Source: Spirosoma endophyticum (lineage in GTDB: Bacteria; Bacteroidota; Bacteroidia; Cytophagales; Spirosomataceae). From it: a stretch of DNA of 36,623 bases. Below the pieces are notes generated by a model. It was given only the letters and a program-made list of their open reading frames with translations. It was not told the DNA's origin and ran no database searches. Location: the NCBI RefSeq assembly GCF_900112365.1, contig NZ_FOLQ01000036.1, positions 1 to 36,623 on the forward strand, read 5' to 3'. Positions within the stretch are counted from its first letter, which is position 1, and each line of letters begins with the position of its first letter. Of the stretch, positions 1 to 8,881 are shown one piece after another. A program made the translations under genes and the position numbers.

Positions 1-68
1 GGATGAGTCCCAACTCATCAATATGCCAGTGTTTAGTCAGCTCACAGCCGCCGTAAGCCCACTTGCCA
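1..68. repeat. Terminal direct repeat, left copy (circular overlap)
   Basis: The first 68 bases are identical to the last 68 (36556-36623). An exact repeat placed precisely at both ends is what an assembler leaves on a circular contig, so the real molecule is probably 36,555 bp. A hydrophobic reading frame runs through the joint without a break (see 36455), which is consistent with this. A terminally redundant linear phage genome is the alternative, but no virion genes are present. Confidence 0.85.
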
Positions 69-241
69 CCCTACTTATTGCAAATTAGCTCGCGTTGTTT
101 CCTGGTAGCCATGCCTTCATTCGGTTGCTATAACAACCAGCCGTAAGCATCCCTTTCTACGTAGTCTGCCCAGCCTTAAAAAACCTTACTCGACCTCACC
201 TGTTATTAAGTAGGCGCTTTTTTAGAAAACACGCCTTACCT

Positions 242-565
242 ATGGATAACGAAACTGTCAAACAAGACCTCTATCAGGCCATCCACGAATTTCTCCAGTT
301 GGATCAGACAGCTGATAATGAAACGATAAGCACCTCATTCGTCCCTATTAAAGTATTTGCCGACGAACTACCGGTGTATCCTAATCCGCAGACACAGGCG
401 GAAGTCAACGCCTATGATCTGGCCCATCAGGCGAGCGATGCGGATTTACTGTATTTTTCGGCTGTAGAGAGCGTCACAGACTCCATTGGGGAACGGGATG
501 CAAGACTCAGCCGGTTACAGACCAGGGCGAAGGAAATTGAGCGTATTCTTCGCGCCGATTCGTAA
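242..565 (+). CDS. Hypothetical protein, 107 aa, acidic and helical
   Basis: I do not recognise the family. The product is acidic and lacks a signal peptide or membrane segment, so it is probably cytoplasmic. The last third (GERDARLSRLQTRAKEIER) has heptad-like spacing and could form a short coiled coil. The ATG at 242 follows an A/T-rich stretch and has no Shine-Dalgarno sequence, as is normal in Bacteroidota. It is the first gene after the circular junction and has no close neighbour, so context gives no function. Coding status rests on an uninterrupted frame with ordinary amino-acid composition. Confidence 0.6.
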   Translation: MDNETVKQDLYQAIHEFLQLDQTADNETISTSFVPIKVFADELPVYPNPQTQAEVNAYDLAHQASDADLLYFSAVESVTDSIGERDARLSRLQTRAKEIERILRADS

Positions 566-1032
566 TGGGTGGGCATTTAGTTTTAATTATTTAAAAAAAC
601 AGGGGCCTTATTATCTTAAAAGCGACTACCCTACACGGTTTACCAAAAGGGTACGCCTGGCCTGAATCTAAACATACTCAAAGCACGGCTATAAAATGGC
701 GTTTTGCCCGTAATTACTTGCTGTCCACACGCCCACAGAAAAGACCCCCTATACACCCATTTTGAACTTATCCACCACCATCCCCTCAGCCCTGTGGATA
801 AAAATTTACAAAAAGGAAAATTGCCTGATTTGGCCCGGCTGAATGTACTGATTCATTGTACTCATCGTACTCCGCCTGCGACCCTATAAAAGGGAATCGT
901 TGTTAGTGGTCAATCAATTATTCTCGACTAAGTAACTAGAAGATACAAAAGCTTGACAGGCTGCATCGATCACTCACCAAACAGGCATTTAGGAATCGAT
1001 TCGTGCCAGTAAGTGTGCTATCTTCATGTAAA
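566..1032. other. Intergenic stretch without a recognised gene
   Basis: No convincing gene, repeat or terminator is visible here. The only open frame (704-889, TTG start) is Pro/His-rich and low in the residues expected of a folded protein, so I do not call it. Confidence 0.4.
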
Positions 1033-1497
1033 ATGATACCGCTTATTCCCTATTGGAAATGTACCCTTGACTCTCCGCTTACTCGGCAACAAGTTCTTGC
1101 TGAGCTAGCGACTACGTATGATTTTGTTTCGACGGATCAACGCATTCACCAACCAATACAAGACATAACGGCTCCTGCCGAATTTCAAATAGAGCGTATT
1201 ATTGGCTATCGTAATCCATTCTTGCCTCGAATTTATGGGCGGATTTACCCTGCCGAAACGGGTAGCCGAATTCAGATTGTTATGACGTTATCACCCATTT
1301 CCTGGATACTTATGCTGGGGTCTGTTGGGTGGTTCGCCCCACTAAGTAAGGTCATTATAGATGAAATTATTCATTCGGACCTTTTCGGAAAACCGGCTGC
1401 GATAATTGCCATTGCGTGCCTGGTTTTTATACTTGGTTTTGGCATAGAAGCCCTGATGGCCCGTCGGCTTCTGGAAGATCTATTTCAGGTTGACTAA
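1033..1497 (+). CDS. Hypothetical membrane protein, 154 aa, two TM segments
   Basis: Family not recognised. The N-terminal ~90 residues are soluble and mixed alpha/beta. Two hydrophobic spans follow, near SWILMLGSVGWFAPL and AAIIAIACLVFILGFG, separated by a short loop, so it should sit in the inner membrane with its N-terminal domain on one side. I chose the ATG at 1033 because it follows an A-rich stretch (gtaaa). An in-frame GTG at 1003 would add ten residues. It stands alone, with no obvious operon partner. Confidence 0.6.
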   Translation: MIPLIPYWKCTLDSPLTRQQVLAELATTYDFVSTDQRIHQPIQDITAPAEFQIERIIGYRNPFLPRIYGRIYPAETGSRIQIVMTLSPISWILMLGSVGWFAPLSKVIIDEIIHSDLFGKPAAIIAIACLVFILGFGIEALMARRLLEDLFQVD

Positions 1498-1618
1498 GCC
1501 TGTTGCCTCACAGCAGACCAGCGGCAGTTTTTCAGTGGATGGCAAAAGCAAGAGGACCAGGGTTCTAGCCTTCTAATTAACTCCTTTTATTCCACTAATT
1601 CCGGCTAAAAAGGGAGCT

Positions 1619-1890
1619 TTGGTGGTCAGGATCAGAAATGACCAAATGGGAAGAAAAAATAAAAAGATGTTTTATAGCCTGCATTTCCTACACAAACTAC
1701 ATAAATTGCTTTATGATCAAAACAGCCGACGGGCTTTATCGATTGTCAAAATGCTGCACAAGGCTGGCAGGAATTATACCCAGATAGCCGAGCACCTAAA
1801 TGGAACGGGCTTTAAAACGCCCAGGGGTGCGAGTTTCAGGCTACGCAGCTCATGCGACTGATCAAGCGGAAAGAAATTGAAGTAGATTAG
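1619..1890 (+). pseudogene. Recombinase-type HTH tail, frameshifted remnant
   Basis: The readable part ends in AEHLNGTGFKTPRG, the helix-turn-helix signature near the C-terminus of many serine-recombinase-like and related proteins (pattern: ...A..LN..G..TPRG..). At a TTT run around 1834 one base appears to be missing. The next frame then continues as FQATQLMRLIKRKEIEVD and stops at 1888-1890, which is the expected continuation of this motif. There is no catalytic resolvase domain upstream, so this is only a tail fragment, or a small HTH protein with one frameshift. The start at 1619 is a GTG of uncertain value. Confidence 0.5.
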
Positions 1891-1994
1891 TCCTACCTAT
1901 CAATACTGAAAGGAGATACGAACATTTCCCTTTCTATTTAGTCTATTAATCTTTTACCCTTTCGTAGTTTCCTCGATCAACATACCTCTACGCA

Positions 1995-4424
1995 ATGACT
2001 GGCTCCAATAAGCCTTTTGACAAGAAGACCCTGCATGAGCGTCTGGATGTAAACTTTGCCCTGAGAGCGGCCGGGCTGGGGGTTTGGGAAGTAGACCCGA
2101 CGACGAATCTGGTCATCTGGGATGATCAGTGCCGGGAGATGTTCGGATTGGCTAAAGATAATTTACTTCCCTACGAGCAAGCCATCCAATACATCCATCC
2201 GGAAGATGTCGAGGGGGTCAAAAAGGCCGTTGCCTGGGCGATGAACTCCGAGTCAGGAGGTGACTATGACCTGACTTATCGCACAATTGGAGCCGATGAC
2301 GGACTACTGCGATGGGTCAGATTTAGTGGACAGGGCTACTTCAACGAGGCCGGTCAGGTCATCCGGTTGGCGGGGATAGCGCAGGATGTAACGTTGCAGA
2401 TGGCGGCTGATCAAAATCAACCGCATTTACTGGCTTCCTTTGAACAATCCCCTGTTGGGATTGCCATGATTACCGACAACCAGAAATTGATCTTTCAGAT
2501 GGCGAATCCCTTATACAGCGCTCTGGCGGGCCGTAATCCCCAAGAGCTGGTGGGGAAGCCTTTGCTGAAAGCGATTCCAGAGCTAGCCGGGCAGGGCTTT
2601 GATGAACTTTTAAAACGAGTGATGCGTACTGGTGAGCCTTTCATGGCTCAGGAGGCTAGAGCCGAAATTCGGCGCGGAGATCAGTTTGATTTCATGTATG
2701 TCGACTATCACGTTCAGCCCCAGCGCAATTCAATAGGCACCATTACCGGTGTGCTCATCGTGACCATTGATGTGACCAACCAGGTACTGGCCCGCCAAAA
2801 AGTAGCAGAGAGCGAAGCACACTTGCAGCTCTTACGGGATACGGTACCAGCCATGATCTTTTACCTGGATGCCGAGCAGCGCTACCAGTCGTATAACGGG
2901 GTCTTTATGGATTGGTTTAAGGTCAATGCTACCGAAGCGATTGGCAAAACGGTACGGGAGTTCCTCGACGAGCAGGCCTACAAGAGCGTACGGCCTTATT
3001 TGGATAAAGCTTATGGCGGCCAGCAGACGCGGTACGAACTCCACGCACCCTCTCGAATGAATACCGACCGATGGCTGAGTATTGTGTATACGCCCCACCT
3101 AGCTGAAGACGGTAAGGTGATTGGCGTCATTGTGCTTTCCACCGATATCACCCAGCAGGTACTGGCCCGGCAAAAAGCCCAGGAATCGGAAGAGTCGCTC
3201 CGTGGGGCGATCGAATTAGCCGCGATGGGTACCTGGGAGTGGAGTATGTCCACGGGAATTATCACCTATTCGGAGTCGCTCAAACGACTTTTTGAATTTA
3301 ACCAGGACTTTATTGAGGGGGACGTGGTTTACAATCCCATCCTGGAGCAGGACCGGGCTCACGTGGAAGCGGCTATGGGGCGGGCGACCACCCCCGAGTT
3401 CGGCGGTTTGCTGGATGAAGAATATGGGATCATCACCCAGCAAACGGGTCGCCACCGTATCGTTCGGGCTCAGGGCAAAATGTATTTTGATGCCAGTGGT
3501 CAGCCTCGCAAAATGTTAGGCAGCATGCGGGACGTCACCGAAGAGCGGGAGCTTCAGCTTGCCTTGGAACAGTTGGTCCAGCAGCGAACCGAAGAGCTGG
3601 CGGCTGCCAATAAAGAGTTAGCCTCTACCAACGAAGAACTGGAAGCTAACAACGAGGAGTATGCGGCCATCAACGAAGCGCTGGAAGAAGCTAACCGCCT
3701 GCTCTCCCGATCCAATGCCAATCTGCAAACTTTTGCTTACGTGGCCAGTCACGACTTGCAGGAGCCGTTGCGGAAGATTCAGCAGTTTGGTGATTTACTC
3801 AAGACCCGTCAGGCTTCCTTATCAGGGGATGAAGTCGTTTATATCGAGCGGATGCAATCTGCGGCCAGCCGTATGTCGACGCTGATTCGGGATCTGCTGA
3901 ACTTTTCGCGCATCGCTACTCAGCGAGATACAAATAGCTCGGTTGCCCTGAATGCTATCGTGGAGCAGGTGTTAATTACCTTAGAGATGGTGATTGCCGA
4001 AACTAACGCCGAGATTAGGGTAGAACCCCTGCCTACTATCCAGGGCGATGATTCGCAACTAACTCAGCTGTTTCAGAACCTGATAGGCAATGCCCTTAAA
4101 TTTCGTCGGCCATCGGTTGCTCCCCTGATTCAACTTACCGCCCAAATTCTGGAAGCGGATGAATTACCGCCATCTGTAAAGCCTACCCGAGTGGCTAAAG
4201 CCTACTACCGGATTGATGTGGCTGACAACGGCGTTGGCTTTGATGAGAAGTATGTGGACCGCATTTTTCAGGTCTTTCAGCGGCTGCATGGCAAGAATGA
4301 GTTTGCCGGTACGGGAATTGGTCTGGCTATTTGTGAGCGGGTCGCTGTAAATCATGGGGGTGCTATCACGGCCCACAGCCAACCGGGCCAGGGGGCCACT
4401 TTCCGTGTCTATCTACCGGCATAA
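1995..4424 (+). CDS. Multi-PAS sensor histidine kinase
   Basis: This 809-aa soluble kinase has no transmembrane segment, so it senses an intracellular signal. Four PAS domains are visible at roughly residues 20-135, 143-265, 275-390 and 400-520; each ends in the PAC-like signature ...V..DVT/ITQQ. A Glu/Ala/Asn-rich coiled coil at ~530-580 leads into the HisKA domain with H-box SHDLQEPL, His586 being the phospho-acceptor. The ATP domain shows the N-box (QNLIGNALKF), G1 (DNGVGFD), F-box (FQVFQRLHG) and G2 (GTGIGLAI). There is no receiver domain, so the phosphoryl group must go to a separate regulator. Candidates on the same molecule are the receivers at 5824, 35109 and 35721. The architecture resembles phytochrome-like light/redox kinases. 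The ATG start is clear. Confidence 0.95.
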   Translation: MTGSNKPFDKKTLHERLDVNFALRAAGLGVWEVDPTTNLVIWDDQCREMFGLAKDNLLPYEQAIQYIHPEDVEGVKKAVAWAMNSESGGDYDLTYRTIGADDGLLRWVRFSGQGYFNEAGQVIRLAGIAQDVTLQMAADQNQPHLLASFEQSPVGIAMITDNQKLIFQMANPLYSALAGRNPQELVGKPLLKAIPELAGQGFDELLKRVMRTGEPFMAQEARAEIRRGDQFDFMYVDYHVQPQRNSIGTITGVLIVTIDVTNQVLARQKVAESEAHLQLLRDTVPAMIFYLDAEQRYQSYNGVFMDWFKVNATEAIGKTVREFLDEQAYKSVRPYLDKAYGGQQTRYELHAPSRMNTDRWLSIVYTPHLAEDGKVIGVIVLSTDITQQVLARQKAQESEESLRGAIELAAMGTWEWSMSTGIITYSESLKRLFEFNQDFIEGDVVYNPILEQDRAHVEAAMGRATTPEFGGLLDEEYGIITQQTGRHRIVRAQGKMYFDASGQPRKMLGSMRDVTEERELQLALEQLVQQRTEELAAANKELASTNEELEANNEEYAAINEALEEANRLLSRSNANLQTFAYVASHDLQEPLRKIQQFGDLLKTRQASLSGDEVVYIERMQSAASRMSTLIRDLLNFSRIATQRDTNSSVALNAIVEQVLITLEMVIAETNAEIRVEPLPTIQGDDSQLTQLFQNLIGNALKFRRPSVAPLIQLTAQILEADELPPSVKPTRVAKAYYRIDVADNGVGFDEKYVDRIFQVFQRLHGKNEFAGTGIGLAICERVAVNHGGAITAHSQPGQGATFRVYLPA

Positions 4425-4653
4425 CTAATATCAAATGGGAATGGCATATGGTGCGTTTCAAGCAACGCAGGCTGAGCTTTGTAGGAAGTCTCACCTGAAT
4501 CCTGATTGGGGTAAAGTTTTGTTGGCTTATTAAAGATACTTGGTAGCCCTGAGGGGATTTGATGGTCGTTATACCGGCCACTTGTAGCTGTTTGTTAAAA
4601 TCCATCCTGTTCATATATCTCGTATATATTTCCTCTGAGTATATAATCGACCT

Positions 4654-4989
4654 ATGAAAGACGCAATCGTTAATTGGATTCTTAGCGAAAATGAATGCAT
4701 ACAACAAGTAAACTTCAGGAGTAACCTCCTTGATTTATCTGCCTGTTACGCTCGTTTACTTCAGCATCTGAACACCCTGATTCACTTTTACGATGAAGTA
4801 AACCGGTACAAGGTCGCCTACACGATGGTTTCTATACTTGACACAGCTGGACTGGAGAAGTTGGAGCTAACCGCCCATAAAGCAGGTAGTAGCGAACTGG
4901 CGAAAAAAAACTATCTCCTTTCGCTGGAGCTATTGCAATACACCATCAGTCAGGCCGTATTGCTTTGTCAAGAAGGGGATCGGGCCTAG
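4654..4989 (+). CDS. Hypothetical helical protein, 111 aa
   Basis: Unrecognised, almost all-helical cytoplasmic protein. It starts at an ATG 229 bp after the kinase stop, preceded by an AT-rich region (tatatctcgtatatatttcc) that could hold a promoter, so it is probably transcribed separately. It has no signal peptide, metal motif or clear DNA-binding motif. A four-helix Hpt-like fold is conceivable from its size and the neighbouring kinase, but I see no conserved Hpt histidine motif, so that is speculation only. Confidence 0.55.
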   Translation: MKDAIVNWILSENECIQQVNFRSNLLDLSACYARLLQHLNTLIHFYDEVNRYKVAYTMVSILDTAGLEKLELTAHKAGSSELAKKNYLLSLELLQYTISQAVLLCQEGDRA

Positions 4990-5181
4990 TACCGTTTTGT
5001 TGCCTTTGGCTTAGAGTTGGTCAGATGGTTAATCCCCCTAGGCCGACTACTCAACGGGTGAGGGCAAAAACGGAATGGTAGCGGTGTGGCCGAATAAAAA
5101 TTGAAGATGAGTCAGGTAGGTGAGCTGCTTCTGTAGCCTAAAGCTTGATCAGCCTTACAGTGTCAGTGATATAGCCAAAAA

Positions 5182-5248
5182 CTCAATCAGACGCTACTAT
5201 TAGATTAGAACGCTTTGGTAAGATCGCGCCTTAAATCGCTTTATAAGC
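5182..5248. repeat. Three-copy intergenic element, copy A
   Basis: This segment is related to 12994-13075 and 13331-13412. Shared blocks in order are (c)aatcag, a gcta/cta block, gattagaacg, and cttaaatcgc followed by a ttta(t) block. All three copies lie outside genes. This copy lies just past the 3' end of the leftward HTH gene at 5259. Confidence 0.5.
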
Positions 5249-5258
5249 AGCATAGCGC

Positions 5259-5456
5259 TCATACATTCTTGGGTCTGCCGCCACCCCAGGGCTTTCGGCC
5301 TGGCGGGCAGGCTTCCACATCAATGTACCGAATCAACTCCCCTGTTGGTCCTTCCAGCAGAACGACCAACAGGGTACCCGTATTGATCCGGTTATAGATG
5401 GCCTGTCTGGTCAGACCGCACAACTTGGCGTAGTGATAGGGAGTAACGTAGCGCAT
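5259..5456 (-). CDS. Small helix-turn-helix DNA-binding protein
   Basis: The 65-aa product begins MRYVTPYHYAKLCGLTRQAI, a typical winged HTH start of the MerR/excisionase type: YVTPxxYAxxxGLTRQAIYNRI, then a beta-hairpin (TGELIRYIDVEAC). It probably binds DNA as a small regulator or recombination directionality factor. The Gly/Pro-rich tail (CPPGRKPWGGGRP) is probably disordered. It is a lone gene on the minus strand; the opposite-strand frame is its shadow. The 74-bp repeat at 5564 lies about 108 bp upstream of its ATG. Confidence 0.7.
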   Translation of the reverse strand: MRYVTPYHYAKLCGLTRQAIYNRINTGTLLVVLLEGPTGELIRYIDVEACPPGRKPWGGGRPKNV

Positions 5457-5563
5457 ACCGACACATACGCTAGGGGCTACCGAACGGTTTTTGATTACCT
5501 CTTCCCTCCTGGATGGAAGGGCAAGGTTGAAAAGACTGGTAAGCTGCGATAGCTCAATGTATT

Positions 5564-5637
5564 GACGATTTTACCATCTGGGGGGGGCACTTCCTACGGC
5601 GTCCGGCTTACAGCAACTGATCCCGCCAGAGCGAAAG
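5564..5637. repeat. 74-bp repeat, copy 1 (second at 9680-9752)
   Basis: It begins gacgattttaccatctgggg, carries an 8-G run, and ends cagagcgaaag. By eye about 65 of 74 positions match the second copy, which has 7 Gs. Both copies lie roughly 75-110 bp upstream of a small minus-strand gene. On the minus strand both can also be read as FALAGSxAVSxTx followed by TAG, so a shared 3' coding remnant is possible. Confidence 0.7.
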
Positions 5638-5823
5638 TCTCAAAAGCCAGCCTAAACCAAGCGTGATTATACATGACTTGATATTAATATTAACATATTA
5701 ACCATAAAACCCCACTGCTACGTTTAAATAGTCTACCTTTCGCCTAATCAGTTTTGACTGAGTCCCTTCCCCGCCCCCTGCTCACTTAGCCGTCGGTCAA
5801 GTTGCTCCTTACCCCAACGTGCC

Positions 5824-6294
5824 ATGCAGCCCAAATTCCTTATCCTACTGGTGGATGATGACCCTTTGCTAGTCGACATCCTAACCCGAGCGGCTCAGGG
5901 TAGTTTTCCTGAAGCCTTCTTCATTCAAGTGTTCAGCTCTTCGGAGGCCATAACCTACATTCAGGCCCTGGATGGGCGTGGCCCTAAACTTGTTTTGTTA
6001 GACATTGATTTGGGAGCCAAACTAAATGGCTTTGACTTCCTGGCTTTTCTGCGGACTCATGACCAAGCCCGCTTCTTGCCCGTTGTCATGCTGACGGTGG
6101 ATGACTTGCCATCGACCATTGGATCTGCATATCTAATGGGGGCCTCTTCCTTCACGGTTAAGCCCGCCAGCTTTGAGGGCTGGAAGACGTATTTCGCCAC
6201 CTTACGTCTTTACTGGTTCAGCACGGTAACCATCCCGCCCATTCGTTTCCAAAAATGGGACTATTGGAAACCAGTAGAGTCAGGGGTTGAATGA
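5824..6294 (+). CDS. Response regulator receiver protein
   Basis: A single CheY-like receiver domain of 156 aa with no DNA-binding output domain. The acidic pocket is D11-D12-D13, the phospho-acceptor is D60 (LVLLDIDLG), the conserved Thr is T91 (VVMLTVDD) and the Lys is K113 (FTVKPAS). All catalytic positions are present, so it should be a phosphorylatable relay or protein-interaction regulator. The C-terminal ~30 residues extend past the receiver and are Trp/Phe-rich. The nearest kinase is the four-PAS protein at 1995, which lacks its own receiver, so pairing is plausible but unproven. Confidence 0.92.
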   Translation: MQPKFLILLVDDDPLLVDILTRAAQGSFPEAFFIQVFSSSEAITYIQALDGRGPKLVLLDIDLGAKLNGFDFLAFLRTHDQARFLPVVMLTVDDLPSTIGSAYLMGASSFTVKPASFEGWKTYFATLRLYWFSTVTIPPIRFQKWDYWKPVESGVE

Positions 6295-6540
6295 TAATAA
6301 GGTTTTTTTGAATAGCTACAACGGGTACACTTAAATAATGGGAGGGTCAGCAGTTGATCGCATCGTTTAAGGCCTCGTCCGCCCGTTTTATTGCCACTTC
6401 CCCCAATAGCTTTAATAGCTCATTATTCCTGTTAAAAGTCCATTAAAAACAATCTGTGCTTTATGAGATTACGTACCTATGCTTGTTATTGATGTTATAT
6501 TTAAACAAAACTAAATGTTACTTATTTATATATTCAATAA

Positions 6541-6558
6541 ATGAAATATACATTTCAT
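6541..6558. promoter_or_regulatory. Perfect inverted repeat upstream of the sigma factor gene
   Basis: ATGAAAT-atac-ATTTCAT, a perfect 7-bp inverted repeat, lies 33 bp before the likely start of the sigma-factor gene, in a very AT-rich region. Its position suits an operator for autoregulation. No protein can be assigned from sequence. Confidence 0.4.
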
Positions 6559-6590
6559 ACTCTTTAGCTGGTTTCGTTTAACTTACCATC

Positions 6591-7172
6591 TTGCCATCCC
6601 TCCCAACGTCATCCAACCGGCTCTTGTCTGCTAGGGTGTATAATGAAGCCGCTTTAATCGCCCTGCTTAAAGCGGAAAATCAGAAAGCCTTTGAGGAACT
6701 ATATAGCCGATTTGCGCCCACTTTATTAGCGAAGCTAATGCGCATCATCACCGATCAGCAACAGGCGGAGGATTTGCTTCAGGATAGCTTTGTCAATATT
6801 TGGCTCAACTTTCATCAATATGAGCCGACCAAAGGGCGACTTTTCACCTGGATGTGGCGAATCGTCAGAAATAATGCGTCAACTCATTTAAAATTAGCTG
6901 GCTCGTCCCATGAGCGGTTGGAGGATTTTCACCTAGACGAACTAAGCAGCGGTACGCCTACCTACAACTGGGTTGGTATTGACATCTGGATTCAATCAAC
7001 CCTAAGCCCCCACCAGTGTCAGTTGATCCAATTATTGTACTTTCAGGGCTACACCCATCAAGAGGCTTCGGATGAATTAGGTTGGCCTTTGGGGACTGTC
7101 AAGACCCGGGCCCAGCAAGCGTTAAAGCGGCTACGAAGCTCTGAGAGAGCAGTAGAAATTAGACACGGCTAA
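6591..7172 (+). CDS. ECF-type RNA polymerase sigma-70 factor
   Basis: The 193-aa product shows sigma region 2 (residues ~20-95: ALLKAENQKAFEELYSRFAP..., QAEDLLQDSFVNIWLNF, RLFTWMWRIVRN) and region 4 (~130-185: LSPHQCQLIQLLYFQGYTHQ, ELGWPLGTVKTRAQQALKRL, the -35-binding HTH). Regions 1 and 3 are absent, as in ECF factors. No anti-sigma gene follows, which is unusual because most ECF genes in Bacteroidota are paired with a FecR-like or zinc-binding anti-sigma. The first in-frame start after the upstream TAA is the TTG at 6591; a GTG at 6636 is the alternative. Targets are unknown. Confidence 0.93.
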   Translation: MPSLPTSSNRLLSARVYNEAALIALLKAENQKAFEELYSRFAPTLLAKLMRIITDQQQAEDLLQDSFVNIWLNFHQYEPTKGRLFTWMWRIVRNNASTHLKLAGSSHERLEDFHLDELSSGTPTYNWVGIDIWIQSTLSPHQCQLIQLLYFQGYTHQEASDELGWPLGTVKTRAQQALKRLRSSERAVEIRHG

Positions 7173-7231
7173 GCCTGTAGTTTTAAGCAAGTACCTCAAA
7201 TCCTTACTATTTTTAAAAATAAAAAACCCAC

Positions 7232-7411
7232 CTACAACGTAGCCGGGCTTTCCGTTTCTATCCACACCAAAATAAGGCCGTTATGACGACAGCGCTTATC
7301 TTTCACATAGATATACTGATTAGCATGCCCATCTGTTACATCCTTCATGTATGTTGCAATAGGCTGGTAATTACCGATTTGATCTTTAGCTAGGCCTAAC
7401 CGGACAGTAAG
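7232..7411 (-). pseudogene. Possible remnant of a small unknown gene
   Basis: The minus strand is open for 59 codons after an in-frame TAA. It reads through KDQIGNYQPIATYMKDVTDG and ANQYIYVKDKRCRHNGLILV to a TAG. The composition looks protein-like, but the only ATG is at about codon 22, so this is either a 38-aa protein or a gene that lost its 5' end. The family is not recognised. Confidence 0.3.
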
Positions 7412-7840
7412 TTAAAAAATAGGATTGTTTTTATAAGTACGCTCTAGTTTACTTTATAAAACCATTCAACTAGTTACGGCTCTTTTTAATCTAAAATTAA
7501 TCTAGCACTTACCTGCCATTAGACGTCCACCAACTATTTCGGGTCCGCATGGCCATCAAAGTCGAAGAGGTCACTGTCCCGGATGTACCTGACATATTTT
7601 ATTATTTGCTCTCTTAATGGTGAGCGCAGTACATAGCTACCCTAACTCCAATTCTTCTTTTCACAACTCCCCCTCTTTCATCACCCGTATCAACTCCTCC
7701 GACACGTCAAACTGGGGTCAGTCACTTTCCTTGGCCAGATATATTTCACACAGCAGTACCTTCTTCCACTCTCATTATTGGAATCAGGTATTTGCTTCAT
7801 AGGCTTATGTAAGCCAGATAGTACAGTACGTCTACGTTAG

Positions 7841-7890
7841 TCCCAAATGATCGCTTTTCCTTCTTTAGAAGAAGATGCGATCATTTGGGA
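7841..7890. other. Long hairpin (14-bp perfect arms)
   Basis: tcccaaatgatcgc (7841-7854) and its exact reverse complement (7877-7890) flank a 22-base loop that itself contains cttct/agaag. It is followed by agaaaaaaga. There is no T-run on either strand, so it is not a standard terminator. It may be a miniature element end, a protein-binding site, or an RNA structure. Confidence 0.5.
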
Positions 7891-8018
7891 AGAAAAAAGA
7901 GGTGTAAGCGATATATAAATAGAGAAAAAACTAGTAACGTTAAGAGCTATGCAGACGGCAATAATTACAGCTTGTTTAACTAATTGATTAAGTTTAGCCC
8001 ACCATGCAGTTAAGTTTA

Positions 8019-8878
8019 GAATCTGTTTGAATTAGCAAAATGCATGTCTGATGGTACGCCTAATATGGGCAATCCAGATGAAACTTTGTGCCGATAGGAT
8101 CGTCCGTTCGTAGTCTTTAGCTAATCGGCGATTAGTGCCCAACCAATGGTTCGTTCGACCACCCATCGCCACTTGTGAATAACTAACTTACCGTCAGTGG
8201 GTTGATCTTCAACAGGTGTCTTGGAGATGACGACACGCATGTCATACATCATTTCTAATTGATCCTTAAAATGACCTCAAACGTACTGTCGGCATACATC
8301 AACAGCAAATCATCCAACAACCGATTAAGGTGTTCAGCCTGTTCCCAAAACAACACGCCCGCTTTGCCGTCAGCCACATTGGCGGCTCGCAGGTCAGTCC
8401 ACAACAAGTGGCCCAGCGTATCCACCATCATAAACCGTTTACGGCCTTTAATCCGTTTGCCCCCATCAAACCCAATATGCTCCGTAGCGGTGGCGCTATT
8501 TTTGACGCTTTGGGAGTCAATGAGGGCCACCGTCGGCAAGGGTTTTTTATCGACTTTAACCCGATGAAGCATTGTCAATTCATTGGCCATCAGCACCCAA
8601 GTGTCGTTCTTGCTCCATTTCCTAAAGTACCAATAGACGGTTTGCCAAGGCGGAAACCCTTCGGGCAAATCGCGCCAGATGATGCCGTTTTTTGTCAGGT
8701 AAAAGATGGCTTCCACAATACGTTGAAGCGGCCAAATACTTTTGCGTTTGACGCAAATAAGATTTTCGATACCTTGCCATTGAGAGGCCGTCAGGTCGGA
8801 GGAATAAGGTTGTTGCACACAACTTAACCCCGATGGATGGCTTTCTCGTTTCAAGCACAACCTAACTCAAACAGCTTC
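8019..8878. mobile_element. IS5-family insertion sequence, IS1031 group, degenerate
   Basis: The ends are imperfect inverted repeats: left gaatctgtttgaattag (8019-8035), right ctaactcaaacagcttc (8862-8878), matching at 15 of 17 positions. The element is flanked by the trinucleotide tta on both sides (8016-8018 and 8879-8881), a 3-bp TNA duplication as expected for the IS1031 group. The 860-bp length also fits. Its single transposase is broken by two frameshifts, so it should not move on its own. Confidence 0.8.
8032..8860 (-). pseudogene. IS5-family DDE transposase, two frameshifts
   Basis: The N-terminal part is intact (SSDLTASQWQGIENLI, GIIWRDLPEGFPPWQTVYWY), followed by the first catalytic Asp region (VALIDSQSVKNS) and the second (DTLGHLLW). 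After STFE near 8275 one base is missing and the next frame continues GHFKDQLEMMYDMRVVISKT. A second missing base near 8146 leads to RRLAKDYERTILSAQSFIWI, which includes the end of the DDE Glu region (WVVERT). Restoring both bases gives about 276 aa, normal for the family. The start is uncertain (TTG at 8860). The plus-strand frames here are shadows. Confidence 0.85.
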
Positions 8879-8881
8879 TTA

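Larger units (their letters stand above)
7173..8015. other. Gene-poor decayed stretch after the sigma factor
   Basis: No intact gene is evident over more than 800 bp. Traces of coding sequence remain on the minus strand. One is 7232-7411. Another is 7661-7771, which reads WKKVLLCEIYLAKESD, TGA, then PQFDVSEELIRVMKEGEL before its stop, as if a Trp codon had become TGA. The stretch ends at the left edge of the IS and also holds a hairpin at 7841-7890. Confidence 0.4.

Noticed and set aside
704..889. Plus-strand open frame, 61 codons
   Set aside because: TTG start, Pro/His-rich composition, no neighbour or motif support.
2832..3885. Several frames on both strands inside the kinase gene
   Set aside because: They overlap a well-supported PAS/kinase reading frame and show no domains.
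4366..4707. Minus-strand frame of 113 codons
   Set aside because: It overlaps the end of the kinase and the start of the 4654 gene. Only ~230 bp is free, and no family likeness is seen.
5215..5397. Plus-strand frame of 60 codons
   Set aside because: Antisense to the small HTH gene, which has a clear DNA-binding motif.
7617..7802. Plus-strand Ser-rich frame
   Set aside because: Composition unlike a folded protein; the opposite strand shows better coding traces.
8330..8827. Plus-strand frame of 165 codons
   Set aside because: Antisense shadow of the IS5-family transposase.
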